Assembly (NCBI GenBank): GCA_016781885.1
Contig: JADDPM010000067.1
Location: 4,413-11,811 of the forward strand
Reading direction: 5' to 3'
DNA length: 7,399 nt
Origin: Rubrobacter sp.
Lineage (GTDB): Bacteria; Actinomycetota; Rubrobacteria; Rubrobacterales; Rubrobacteraceae
Shown: positions 1-6,300 of the stretch, piece after piece
Layout: each line of letters opens with the position of its first letter
Position numbering within the stretch: the stretch's first letter is position 1
Position numbers and translations under genes: made by a program
Notes under the pieces: model-generated
The model's database searches: none
The model's input: only the letters and a program-made list of their open reading frames with translations
Told to the model about the DNA's origin: nothing

Positions 1-1074
1 GACCTCACCCGGGGCGCATTCCTCACCCTGTTTGTTGATCACCATGATCTGGGTATCGGGGATGGCCTTGCCGATGCACTCGGTCCCGCGGTCTATCTCC
101 TCGGGCGGTAGGTAGGTGGAGCGGAACGCCTCCGTGAGGCCGTACATCAGGTATATCTTCGTACCCGAGGGCTCAAGGAGACGCCTTAGCTCGTCGAGGT
201 TGGCCTGGGGGATGCGCCCACCAGTGTTGGCGATGTAGCGCAGGTGCGTGAGCGGCTCCTCCTCGATGGACCTCGAGCCCCGGAGCAAAAGCGCCCACAG
301 CGGCGGAACCCCGGTGACGCCAGTGATCTCGTGCCGGCGCAACCCCTTTAAAAGGTCCCCCGGCAGCCTCGAACGCAGGAGAGCTAAAGTCGCGCCAACA
401 CGCAGCGAAGTCGTGAACTGGTTGAGCCCGGCGTCGAAGTTCAGCGGGAGCGCGGAGAGGATGCGGTCGTCGCTGGTGTTCTCCAGGTACGAGGAGACGA
501 TCTGGGCCCCCGCCACGAAGTTGCGGTGGCTCGTCGAGACCCCCTTGGGCATCCCTGTCGAGCCGGACGTGTACAGAATGGTGGCGAGGTCGACCTCGGA
601 GACATCCGCCTCCTTGGGCGCGTCGTCCTCTCTTAGAACCTCCGCGAGGTCCGTAAGCTCGCCGGTGACGCCCGGCGAATCCGGCCTCTCGCCCCTGTAG
701 AACGCCCTCTCTATGGTCTTCGGCTCCATGTCGCCGAGCTTGGGGGAGTCCCCGATCATCACGCGGATATCGCAGTCCTCGGCTATGTACCGAACCTGCG
801 GGGGTTTGAGCATCGGGTTGACGTTCACGAAGGCGGCGCCGATTCGCGTCGCGGCGAGCATCGCCACTATCGCCTCCCAGTACTTGTCCATAAGAATGCC
901 GACCCGGTCGCCTTTCTTCACTCCCGCGTCCTGAAGAGCGGCGGCGAGGGCGCCGCTCTGGCGGCTCAGGTCCTCGTATGTGTGTTCGCTCTTGCCGTCG
1001 ACGATAGCCACTTTGCCGGGGTCGCGCTCGACGGAGTTGTGGAGCAAGTCGTTGAAAGTAAATTCCGGGCGCAT
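1..1074 (-). CDS. AMP-forming acyl ligase, exosortase-A-associated type (3' end outside window)
   Basis: This is an adenylate-forming ligase of the ANL superfamily. Such enzymes activate a carboxylic acid with ATP to an acyl-adenylate and pass it to CoA or a carrier-protein thiol. I translated the minus strand from the ATG at 1074; the frame stays open for 358 codons to the left edge. The phosphate-binding motif YTSGSTGMPKG is at residues 168-178. The MYGLTE motif is at 310-315, followed by AFRSTYLPPEEIDRG and an IGKAIPDTQ stretch. From memory this combination resembles the AMP-forming ligases annotated as exosortase A system-associated. Family members run a little over 500 residues, so roughly 150 are missing, including the C-terminal subdomain with the catalytic lysine. 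The start lies 2 bases after the acyl carrier protein stop and has no strong Shine-Dalgarno sequence, so it is probably translated by coupling. That neighbour makes a carrier-protein thiol a likely acceptor. The acyl substrate cannot be read from sequence. Confidence 0.92.
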   Translation of the reverse strand, partial: MRPEFTFNDLLHNSVERDPGKVAIVDGKSEHTYEDLSRQSGALAAALQDAGVKKGDRVGILMDKYWEAIVAMLAATRIGAAFVNVNPMLKPPQVRYIAEDCDIRVMIGDSPKLGDMEPKTIERAFYRGERPDSPGVTGELTDLAEVLREDDAPKEADVSEVDLATILYTSGSTGMPKGVSTSHRNFVAGAQIVSSYLENTSDDRILSALPLNFDAGLNQFTTSLRVGATLALLRSRLPGDLLKGLRRHEITGVTGVPPLWALLLRGSRSIEEEPLTHLRYIANTGGRIPQANLDELRRLLEPSGTKIYLMYGLTEAFRSTYLPPEEIDRGTECIGKAIPDTQIMVINKQGEECAPGEV

Positions 1075-1076
1075 GC

Positions 1077-1328
1077 TCAACCCGTCTTGCCGGCCACCAG
1101 GTTGGTGATCGCGACGATCGAGCCGAAGTTCTCTTCGTCTAGCTCCTCGTCCTCGACTGTAATGCCGAACCTATCCTCGAGAAACATGACCAGTTCGACC
1201 GTCTGTAGCGACGTGAGGACGCCGTTCTCGATGAGCGCGTAGTCGTCGGGGATATCCCGGCTCCCCGTCACGTTCTCCTGGAGCCACCCGCGTATCTCGG
1301 TGTTCACGTTCTCGGTGTTGACTGCCAT
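1077..1328 (-). CDS. stand-alone acyl carrier protein (phosphopantetheine-binding)
   Basis: This 83-residue acidic protein is a typical free-standing acyl carrier protein. It would carry an acyl group as a thioester on a 4'-phosphopantetheine arm. The core NGVLTSLQTVELVMFLEDRF (residues 35-54) matches the attachment site and helix II of carrier proteins, and resembles the DltC and stand-alone type more than fatty-acid AcpP. The expected modified serine is Ser40. It is preceded by threonine, where the usual motif is Asp-Ser-Leu. The start is an ATG with a perfect AGGAGGT (1336-1342) seven bases upstream, so this start is secure. The gene sits between the GNAT gene (18-base gap) and the ligase gene (2-base gap), which implies one transcript. 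The ligase is its likely loading enzyme and the GNAT protein a possible acceptor-side partner; both roles are inferred from position. Confidence 0.9.
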   Translation of the reverse strand: MAVNTENVNTEIRGWLQENVTGSRDIPDDYALIENGVLTSLQTVELVMFLEDRFGITVEDEELDEENFGSIVAITNLVAGKTG

Positions 1329-1335
1329 ACCTGAT

Positions 1336-1342
1336 ACCTCCT
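1336..1342 (-). promoter_or_regulatory. Shine-Dalgarno sequence of the acyl carrier protein gene
   Basis: The minus strand reads AGGAGGT here, seven bases before the ATG at 1328. It is the strongest ribosome-binding site in the window. It suggests the carrier protein is made at a higher level than the ligase behind it, which has only a weak site. Confidence 0.8.
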
Positions 1343-1346
1343 GTAC

Positions 1347-2579
1347 CTAACTTAAACGAACCCAGAAAGTCGCCTCACCGTCGCCGATGCTGTACGACCA
1401 GTTGTTGATGTCGCGGGCGGTCTTATGCACACCGGGATCCGCGAACTTTACCAGCAGCCTGTTGCGCCGTCCCTTGCGGGGGAAGAAGCCTAACTTCAGG
1501 AGATCGCTCCTGCGAGGCGAGGTGGGCGACTCCAGGAAGCGATACCTGAAGAGGGGCACCTCCGACCGTCTGAAATGGCTGACCACCTCCGGGAGCAGCG
1601 CCCTTGCCACGTCGTGGCGCCCCGGGAGCGTCATGAGGTCGAGCACGTAGGCGTCCCGCAGGCGGTCGAAGAAGCCCTCTATGGTCACCCCGAGTACAGC
1701 GTAGCCGAGGAGGCCCTCCCTGCCCCTCACCCCGAGGATGGTCACAGGGTGCTGCGGCGAGCCAGGGCCATAGCGCCAGCGCAGAAACTCAGCGTTCTTC
1801 TCCGGCATAACGGGCACTTTCGCGGCGACCTTCTCGAACATCTCGTCGAAGGACTCGTCGAACCCGTCCAGCACCTCCACCTTCAAGCTGCTCCCGAAGG
1901 CGCTGCTTAGAGCCTTGTCGGCGACCTGTAGCCCCCCGTTCAGTAGCTCCTGTACCGGTTTGGGGATCGGGGCGCGCGGGCGCACGGGCGGCGGTATGAC
2001 ATTCTCGTGGAAGCCCTGCGGGTCCGCCCCGGTCCGGTTCGCGTATGCGCTGGCGGGTATGCCCTCCTGCTCCTGGAGGTTCAGGAGCTTCTTTATCCGC
2101 GCAGGTAGCGGCGGCGCGGGGAGCCTTGAGACGTTGAGCAGCTTCGCCATGTACTGCATCTCCCCCGCCTCCTCGGCCCCGAGCCGGGTCTCGACGGCGA
2201 TCACCGACGGCAGCATGTCTATGGAGACGCAGTTCTCGATGGTGCGGAAGAACTTGCGCATGAGCAGGAGGGCCTGGAAACCGTACTGGGGGAGCACCTG
2301 GTAGTCGGCGGGCGTGTGGGCGATCACCCGCTCTCCGTTGACCCGGTACCATTGGGGCGTAGCCGCGAGGTGGCCCACCACCTCACCCGCTTCGGTGACG
2401 AGTACCCAACGGTGCATATGCTCCGATGCGAGGGGATGGCTCTTCAGCCATCTCCACAGGGAGCGGTGCCACTCCGGGTCGTGGGAGTCCTGCGCGGCGG
2501 GGTACACCAGGGCGCGCAGCCTGTCCGTACCCTCACGGAGCTCGGCGCTGTCGTCGAGTGGTCGGACCGTCGCCTTCAC
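1347..2579 (-). CDS. GNAT-family acyltransferase-like protein, two GNAT-like halves
   Basis: The protein has 410 residues and starts at a GTG. The N-terminal half (about 1-150) looks like a GNAT fold: VRPLDD opens strand 1, WVLVTEAGEVVGHLAATP (58-75) is the beta-hairpin, and ADYQVLPQYGFQALLLMRKF (91-110) occupies the acyl-CoA pyrophosphate-loop position. The usual R/Q-x-x-G-x-G/A signature is poorly kept there. The second half (about 235-410) begins with FDESFDEMF and FLRWRY (265-270), which recalls the WRY motif of large GNAT-like proteins near polysaccharide and envelope clusters. It continues with a second hairpin (EGLLGYAVLGV) and a LLKLGFFPR segment. The middle (150-230) is proline-rich and probably a linker. 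No signal peptide or membrane segment is visible, so it should be cytoplasmic. As the first gene of the carrier protein and ligase operon, it may take an acyl group from the carrier, but no substrate is identifiable. Its start overlaps the stop of a possible leader reading frame. The GTG has no Shine-Dalgarno at normal distance, so the exact start is less certain than the gene. Confidence 0.8.
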   Translation of the reverse strand: MKATVRPLDDSAELREGTDRLRALVYPAAQDSHDPEWHRSLWRWLKSHPLASEHMHRWVLVTEAGEVVGHLAATPQWYRVNGERVIAHTPADYQVLPQYGFQALLLMRKFFRTIENCVSIDMLPSVIAVETRLGAEEAGEMQYMAKLLNVSRLPAPPLPARIKKLLNLQEQEGIPASAYANRTGADPQGFHENVIPPPVRPRAPIPKPVQELLNGGLQVADKALSSAFGSSLKVEVLDGFDESFDEMFEKVAAKVPVMPEKNAEFLRWRYGPGSPQHPVTILGVRGREGLLGYAVLGVTIEGFFDRLRDAYVLDLMTLPGRHDVARALLPEVVSHFRRSEVPLFRYRFLESPTSPRRSDLLKLGFFPRKGRRNRLLVKFADPGVHKTARDINNWSYSIGDGEATFWVRLS

Positions 2580-2659
2580 CCTGCGAGCCCCGATCGTCCC
2601 TCCGGTCTCTCCGCGGGGTCTCCGCCGGGACGCGGGTGTAGCCGCCCGTCCGTCTCCAC
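2576..2659 (-). CDS. possible 27-codon leader ORF coupled to the GNAT gene
   Basis: On the minus strand a GTG at 2659 opens 27 codons that end in TGA at 2578-2576. The stop overlaps the GTG start of the GNAT gene as GTGA. An AAGGAGGA sequence (2676-2669) lies about ten bases before this GTG, while the GNAT start has no site of its own. The peptide (VETDGRLHPR at its start, Arg-, Gly- and Pro-rich) resembles nothing I know and has no run of one amino acid that would suggest attenuation. The simplest reading is a reinitiation leader. The alternatives are a long 5' leader or a chance ORF. Confidence 0.35.
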   Translation of the reverse strand: METDGRLHPRPGGDPAERPEGRSGLAG

Positions 2660-2721
2660 TACCTTTCTTCCTCCTTCGTCGTGGCGCAACTCTACAATCT
2701 ACTCCGTGAGGTCTGCCGTTT

Positions 2722-2748
2722 AGAATAGATCAAGAACCAGAGTGTAAA
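2722..2748 (-). promoter_or_regulatory. weak candidate promoter of the GNAT-ACP-ligase operon
   Basis: On the minus strand TTTACA (2748-2743) and TATTCT (2727-2722) resemble -35 and -10 elements. The 15-base spacer is shorter than ideal. Transcription would begin near 2715, giving a leader of about 55 bases to the possible leader ORF. A second -10-like TAGATT lies at 2701-2696 without a matching -35. Confidence 0.25.
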
Positions 2749-2943
2749 GGAGTGACCCTGCAAAGTCCAAGCCGGGGCGGTGCCCGGCGGTGTTCGGGAG
2801 ACTCGTGCCTGATCCCATGACCGGCCTGGATCGTAGAAGGAGAAGCTCGTGCCCGGGTACAAGGCAAGGTATTGATCTTGCTGCTAGGATACCCGGTGGC
2901 AAAGGCCGCGATAGTCGGAGAGCGACCTTGGGGGGACATAGAA

Positions 2944-2974
2944 TTGGTTACCCGGAAGGGTTCAAGGATACGAT
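2944..2974 (+). promoter_or_regulatory. candidate promoter of the serine hydrolase gene
   Basis: TACGAT (2969-2974) fits the TAnnnT -10 pattern common in actinobacteria. TTGGTT (2944-2949) is a partial -35 match, with a long 19-base spacer. Transcription would start near 2981, about 70 bases before the GTG. The start would fall inside the palindrome described separately. Confidence 0.3.
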
Positions 2975-2975
2975 G

Positions 2976-3000
2976 ATCCTACCAGCGGTACTGGTAGGGT
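2976..3000. repeat. near-perfect palindrome, possible operator or leader hairpin
   Basis: CCTACCAG (2978-2985) and CTGGTAGG (2991-2998) are exact inverted repeats around the 5-base centre CGGTA. One A-T pair and one G-T pair extend the stem by two on the outside. No T-run follows on either strand, so it is a poor terminator. Its position just downstream of the candidate -10 and about 50 bases before the serine hydrolase start fits a repressor operator or a hairpin at the 5' end of the mRNA. Confidence 0.55.
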
Positions 3001-3049
3001 TCGTTCGAGCCTGCCCGCCTGGTCTCCTGCGTCTCTGGAGAGGCCGGGC

Positions 3050-4588
3050 GTGATCAAACGCTTCAAAAACTCCCGGTCGTGGCGCCGGTCCGACGAGGAC
3101 GGCTGGAGGGCGGACGACCGCCCCCGGCGACTCTTCGGCCTCCGGAGCCGGGGGCGATCGTTTGGCGTGCTGGCTGTACTGCTGGTCTCCGTGATCTTTG
3201 CCCTTCTCGCCCTGGACTTCGCCTCGGGCGGGACGGGAAGCATCGGGGAATACCTCTCGGCGTTGTCCGGCAAAACATCCCCTTCCTCGGGTGGAGAGCT
3301 GCCGGCTCCCGAGGAGGCTCCCGCCCCGGAGGAGGGACCTATCCCGGAGTTCGTCGCGGGGCAGTTGGAGGACACGCCGGAGGGCCTCGCCTACGGGGCC
3401 GTGGCCGCCGAGATACCGGGCATAACCCCCGATAGCATCAAGGGCGTCTACAAGAGTAAGCTGGACCCCGCGTGGGCCTCCGTGCGCGTCGAGGGGCCGG
3501 ATGACGAGGGGGTCTACGTGCTCTTCCTCAAACGGGAGGGCGAGACGTGGACGGCCCTGAAGTCCATCCGGGCCGACGAGCCGGAGTACCCTGAGTACGA
3601 GAACGTCGTGCTGGACGGGGTGCCCGAGGACCTCGTGGGCTCCGTCTATCCCCAGAACGCGGCCACGGCTGAACCTTCCGGTCTCCTCATCGAACCCGTG
3701 GAACCGGGTTCCCTGCCCTCCGTCGAGTCGGCGGAGGCGCCGACGGCCGGGGCGGTCGCCGACGAGGTGCCCGAGGAGGAGCGCGAGCGGGTCGAGGAGG
3801 GGCTCGAAGAGGCGCGCAAGACCATCGAGGAGTACGGGACGGCCCACGGCGGGACCGCCGGGGTGTACGTGCAGGACCTCGAAGGGGGCTGGGGCTACGG
3901 GGTCAACCCGGACGAGACCTTCTTCAGCGCCTCGGTCATAAAGATCCCGATAATGATCGCTGTCTACAGGCGGATAGACGAGGGCAGATTTTCCCTGAAA
4001 GAGGAGTTCGCCACGGCTCCCGAGGACTGGGCGGCCGGAGCCGGGACGTTACAGTTCCAGGAGGCCGGGGGTTATCACACCGTCGAAGAGTACCTGAAGG
4101 TAATGATGACCCAATCAGACAACGTGGCGACCAACACCCTCACGCGCCTCGTCGGGGGTCCGAAGTACGTGAACGCAGTCGCCGCGTCTTTGGGTGCCCC
4201 CCACACCACGCTCTATCAGGAGGTCACCAGCGAGCGGGCCGCCGTACCTCTCCTTGACAACCGGACCACGCCCCGCGACATGTCTACAATCCTGGGTAGC
4301 GTCTACACAGGCCAGGCCGCGAGCCCCGAGAGCTGCCAGGCGATGGTGGACCTAATGCGACAGAACGACCTCCAGTCATCCCTGAAAGACGGCCTCCCCA
4401 AAGGCACGAAGGTAGCCAACAAGGGGGGATGGCTCTACAAGGTCTACGCCGAGGCCGGTATCGTCGCCCACGAAAACAACCCCTACGTAATAGCCATCTT
4501 CAGCAAGCACGGTTCCGCGGACGTGGAGGAAGGCAAGGCCCTCCTCAAAGGCATCTCCGAGAGCGCCTGGCAGGCGCAGGGTAGCTGA
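3050..4588 (+). CDS. membrane-anchored serine hydrolase, class A beta-lactamase fold
   Basis: The protein has 512 residues and starts at a GTG with GGAGAGG (3037-3043) six bases upstream. Residues 1-38 are basic and cytoplasmic, and 39-57 form a single membrane anchor with no signal cleavage site evident. A Pro/Glu-rich linker covers about 82-100. A small domain at about 110-200 contains DPAWASVRVEG and a YVLFLKREGETWTALKSIR strand pair. A charged helical stretch follows at about 238-263. The catalytic domain (about 265-508) carries SVIK at 295-298 (nucleophile Ser295, Lys298), SDN at 356-358 and KGG at 458-460 in the KTG position. The segment after SDN (GGPKYVNAVAASLG) aligns well with class A enzymes. 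The omega loop does not: there is no ExxLN, and only Glu391 or Glu395 is nearby. I infer an extracytoplasmic acyl-serine enzyme acting on peptidoglycan or a related amide or ester, more likely than a true penicillin-destroying beta-lactamase. It converges with a murJ-family gene. Confidence 0.85.
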   Translation: MIKRFKNSRSWRRSDEDGWRADDRPRRLFGLRSRGRSFGVLAVLLVSVIFALLALDFASGGTGSIGEYLSALSGKTSPSSGGELPAPEEAPAPEEGPIPEFVAGQLEDTPEGLAYGAVAAEIPGITPDSIKGVYKSKLDPAWASVRVEGPDDEGVYVLFLKREGETWTALKSIRADEPEYPEYENVVLDGVPEDLVGSVYPQNAATAEPSGLLIEPVEPGSLPSVESAEAPTAGAVADEVPEEERERVEEGLEEARKTIEEYGTAHGGTAGVYVQDLEGGWGYGVNPDETFFSASVIKIPIMIAVYRRIDEGRFSLKEEFATAPEDWAAGAGTLQFQEAGGYHTVEEYLKVMMTQSDNVATNTLTRLVGGPKYVNAVAASLGAPHTTLYQEVTSERAAVPLLDNRTTPRDMSTILGSVYTGQAASPESCQAMVDLMRQNDLQSSLKDGLPKGTKVANKGGWLYKVYAEAGIVAHENNPYVIAIFSKHGSADVEEGKALLKGISESAWQAQGS

Positions 4589-4728
4589 TCTTAGCTGTAA
4601 GCTACCTCACGTCTAACTCCGGTCGCGACGCCGGGTGCGGCACCGACGCTCTCTCCGATTACGGTGGCCTTCCGGGCCGCCACATTACCGCCCGGGGATG
4701 CGACCGTCTCTCTGGTCGGCCGCGACAG
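4589..4728. other. convergent intergenic spacer between serine hydrolase and murJ-like genes
   Basis: This 140-base stretch separates two convergent genes. It contains several short hairpins: TAGCT with AGCTA around GTA at 4592-4604, GGTGGCC with GGCCGCC at 4663-4681, and CGACC with GGTCG near 4700. No coding potential is recognisable and no T-tract is present. Confidence 0.5.
4663..4681. terminator. possible bidirectional terminator hairpin without T-tract
   Basis: GGTGGCC (4663-4669) pairs with GGCCGCC (4675-4681) over a 5-base loop, giving seven pairs with one G-T. It lies midway between the convergent stops at 4588 and 4729, where a shared terminator is expected. It lacks a following T-run in both directions, so the call rests on position and stem stability only. 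Confidence 0.25.
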
Positions 4729-6294
4729 CTACCTATCCGCCCGCCGCCGCAGCAGGGCGACGACGGACTTTAGCTCCTCGACGCCGACAAGGTACGCCGC
4801 TCCGAGGTAGGCGGCGAGGGAGACGCTCCCCACGACCGCGAGGATGAGCATGCGTTCGAGAAAGTTCGAGCCGGTGCCGAGGAGGATCGTGCCGGCCAGG
4901 GCGACGGCGTACATTACGGCTCCGGCGGTCAGGACTTTGGAGAAGGAGCGCACCAGACGCCGGCCGCCGAGGCTTCTTATCTCCCTTCTGGTCGCCGCGA
5001 GGGCGACGAGCGCGAAGACGGCGCTGGTACCCGAGAGCGCGAACGCCACGCCGGTCACCCCCAGTACGCTAGATAGGCCGTAGGCGAGGACCGTATAGAG
5101 CAAGAAGACGCCGACGTTCAAGACGGCGGGGGTACGGGTGTTCTGGCGTGAGTAGAACGCCCGGATGAGAAGGAAGTACGCCGAGTAGGCCAGAAGCCCC
5201 ACCGAGTAGGCAACGAGCAGGTCCGAGACGAGCTCCGTGTCTTCAGGGGTGAAGTCCCCACGTTCATAGAGCAGCGCGACGATGGGATTCGCGAGGACGA
5301 TGAGGCCTACCGTGCATGGCACCATGATAAAGGCCATCGTTCTCAGGCCGAAGGAGAGGGTGTCACGGGAGCTCTCCAAGTCATCGCGGGCGTGGCTCTC
5401 GGAGAGCTCGGGCATGAGGGCGGTCTCCAGGGCGATGACGAAGATGCCGTAGGGGAGTGAGAAGATGACGAAGGCGTACCCGAGCTGCGCCGAGGCGAAG
5501 AACGAGCTGCTGAGCAGGGTGGCGACGACCTGGAGACCGACCGCGGCCGCCACAAAGACGAGCATGGGACCGGCGAGCCTGAGGGCGGGGATGAGCGACG
5601 GGTGGCCGAAGACCGGGCGCACTCTGTACCCGAGGCGGTACATCGAAGGGAGCAGGACCAACGACATGATCGCGACGCCCAGAGTAGTGGCGGCGAGCAG
5701 GTAGAGGGCGGCCTCCGGGTTCCTCGGGGCGAGCAGGGCGTAGCCCAAAAAGCAGGCTATAGCGAACAGGTTGTTCAGGACCGGGGCGAAGGTTGGGAGA
5801 AAGAAGCGCCGATGTGCGTTCAGGACGCCGGTGCCAACGGTACCGATGCCGTAGAAGAAGACGTTGAGCATGAAGAAGCGGAAGAGCCAGACCGCGAGGT
5901 CGGTCGTCTGCTGCGCGTCCTCGGCGGAGAGATCTGCGCCGTCCCACAAGGTAACGAGGTCCACCAGGGGCCTCGCGAAGGCTAGCCCGATCAAGGTCAC
6001 CGTTGCGAGGAACGGTAGGATCAGGGTGAGCAGCGCGTTCGTCAGGCGCTGGGCGTCCTCTTCGCCATGCCTGGTCATACGCTCTACGAGTAGCGGAACG
6101 AAGATCGACCAAAGGATGCCGCCCAAGAAGAGGTCGTAGATCATGGTCGGTATCCCGCTGGAGACGCCGTAAGCCTGCGCGATCACCCCGGTCCCGAGCA
6201 CTCCCGCCGCTACTGTCGTGCGTAGGAACCCGGTTAACCGCGAGAGGGCGGTTACCGCCGATATGGAGAGCACCGCACGCAAGATAGACGCCAT
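4729..6294 (-). CDS. murJ: MurJ/MviN-family lipid II flippase
   Basis: This 521-residue polytopic membrane protein belongs to the MurJ branch of the MOP superfamily. MurJ moves lipid II from the inner to the outer face of the cytoplasmic membrane for peptidoglycan synthesis. The length and hydrophobic pattern fit the usual 14 helices. The opening SRLTGFLR (18-25) keeps the two arginines corresponding to the essential Arg18 and Arg24 of E. coli MurJ. The next block, IYDLFLGGILWSIFVPLL (52-69), has the form I associate with actinobacterial MurJ. FSLPYGIFVIALETALMPEL (278-297) and the long conserved region LLYERGDFTPEDTEL (341-355) with RAFYSRQNTRTP (378-389) are clear family marks. It ends after the membrane core, without the pseudokinase extension of mycobacterial MurJ. 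An in-frame stop at 6304-6306 bounds the start at the ATG at 6294, and no Shine-Dalgarno precedes it. A paralogue exporting another undecaprenyl-linked glycan remains possible. Confidence 0.92.
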   Translation of the reverse strand: MASILRAVLSISAVTALSRLTGFLRTTVAAGVLGTGVIAQAYGVSSGIPTMIYDLFLGGILWSIFVPLLVERMTRHGEEDAQRLTNALLTLILPFLATVTLIGLAFARPLVDLVTLWDGADLSAEDAQQTTDLAVWLFRFFMLNVFFYGIGTVGTGVLNAHRRFFLPTFAPVLNNLFAIACFLGYALLAPRNPEAALYLLAATTLGVAIMSLVLLPSMYRLGYRVRPVFGHPSLIPALRLAGPMLVFVAAAVGLQVVATLLSSSFFASAQLGYAFVIFSLPYGIFVIALETALMPELSESHARDDLESSRDTLSFGLRTMAFIMVPCTVGLIVLANPIVALLYERGDFTPEDTELVSDLLVAYSVGLLAYSAYFLLIRAFYSRQNTRTPAVLNVGVFLLYTVLAYGLSSVLGVTGVAFALSGTSAVFALVALAATRREIRSLGGRRLVRSFSKVLTAGAVMYAVALAGTILLGTGSNFLERMLILAVVGSVSLAAYLGAAYLVGVEELKSVVALLRRRADR

Positions 6295-6300
6295 ACGGCA

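Larger units (their letters stand above)
2660..3049. other. divergent intergenic regulatory region
   Basis: About 390 bases separate the two divergent transcription units. I see no convincing protein-coding gene: the reading frames here are short and show no recognisable motif. I found no tRNA, and none of the riboswitch consensus patterns I checked by eye (c-di-AMP, cobalamin, glycine, TPP, M-box). What stands out is a GC-rich hairpin (GCCGGG at 2771-2776 with CCCGGC at 2783-2788), a TACCCGG motif in two direct copies and one inverted copy, and the palindrome near 2988. A Shine-Dalgarno-like AAGGAG at 2837-2842 precedes a GTG that opens only eight codons, probably by chance. Confidence 0.5.

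Noticed and set aside
1789..2352. 187-codon minus-strand frame inside the GNAT gene
   Set aside because: It is an Arg/Gly/Pro-rich shadow in a second frame of a GC-rich gene, with no motif.
2998..3020. T-loop-like GGTTCGTTCGAGCC sequence suggesting a tRNA 3' half
   Set aside because: The loop does not match the GGTTCGA-A-TCC pattern, and no acceptor, D or anticodon arm can be folded upstream.
2790..3053. 87-codon plus-strand frame in the divergent intergenic region
   Set aside because: It has no recognisable motif or good ribosome site, and runs into the start of the serine hydrolase gene in another frame. The mirror-strand 69-codon frame (2730-2939) is equally unsupported.
2948..3847. 299-codon minus-strand frame opposite the serine hydrolase gene
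   Set aside because: It is the antisense shadow of a gene with clear catalytic motifs, and shows no recognisable family itself.
4581..4605. Hairpin GTAGCT/AGCTAC right at the serine hydrolase stop as a terminator
   Set aside because: The six-base stem spans a 13-base loop, competes with a smaller nested hairpin, and has no T-run. It is too weak to call.
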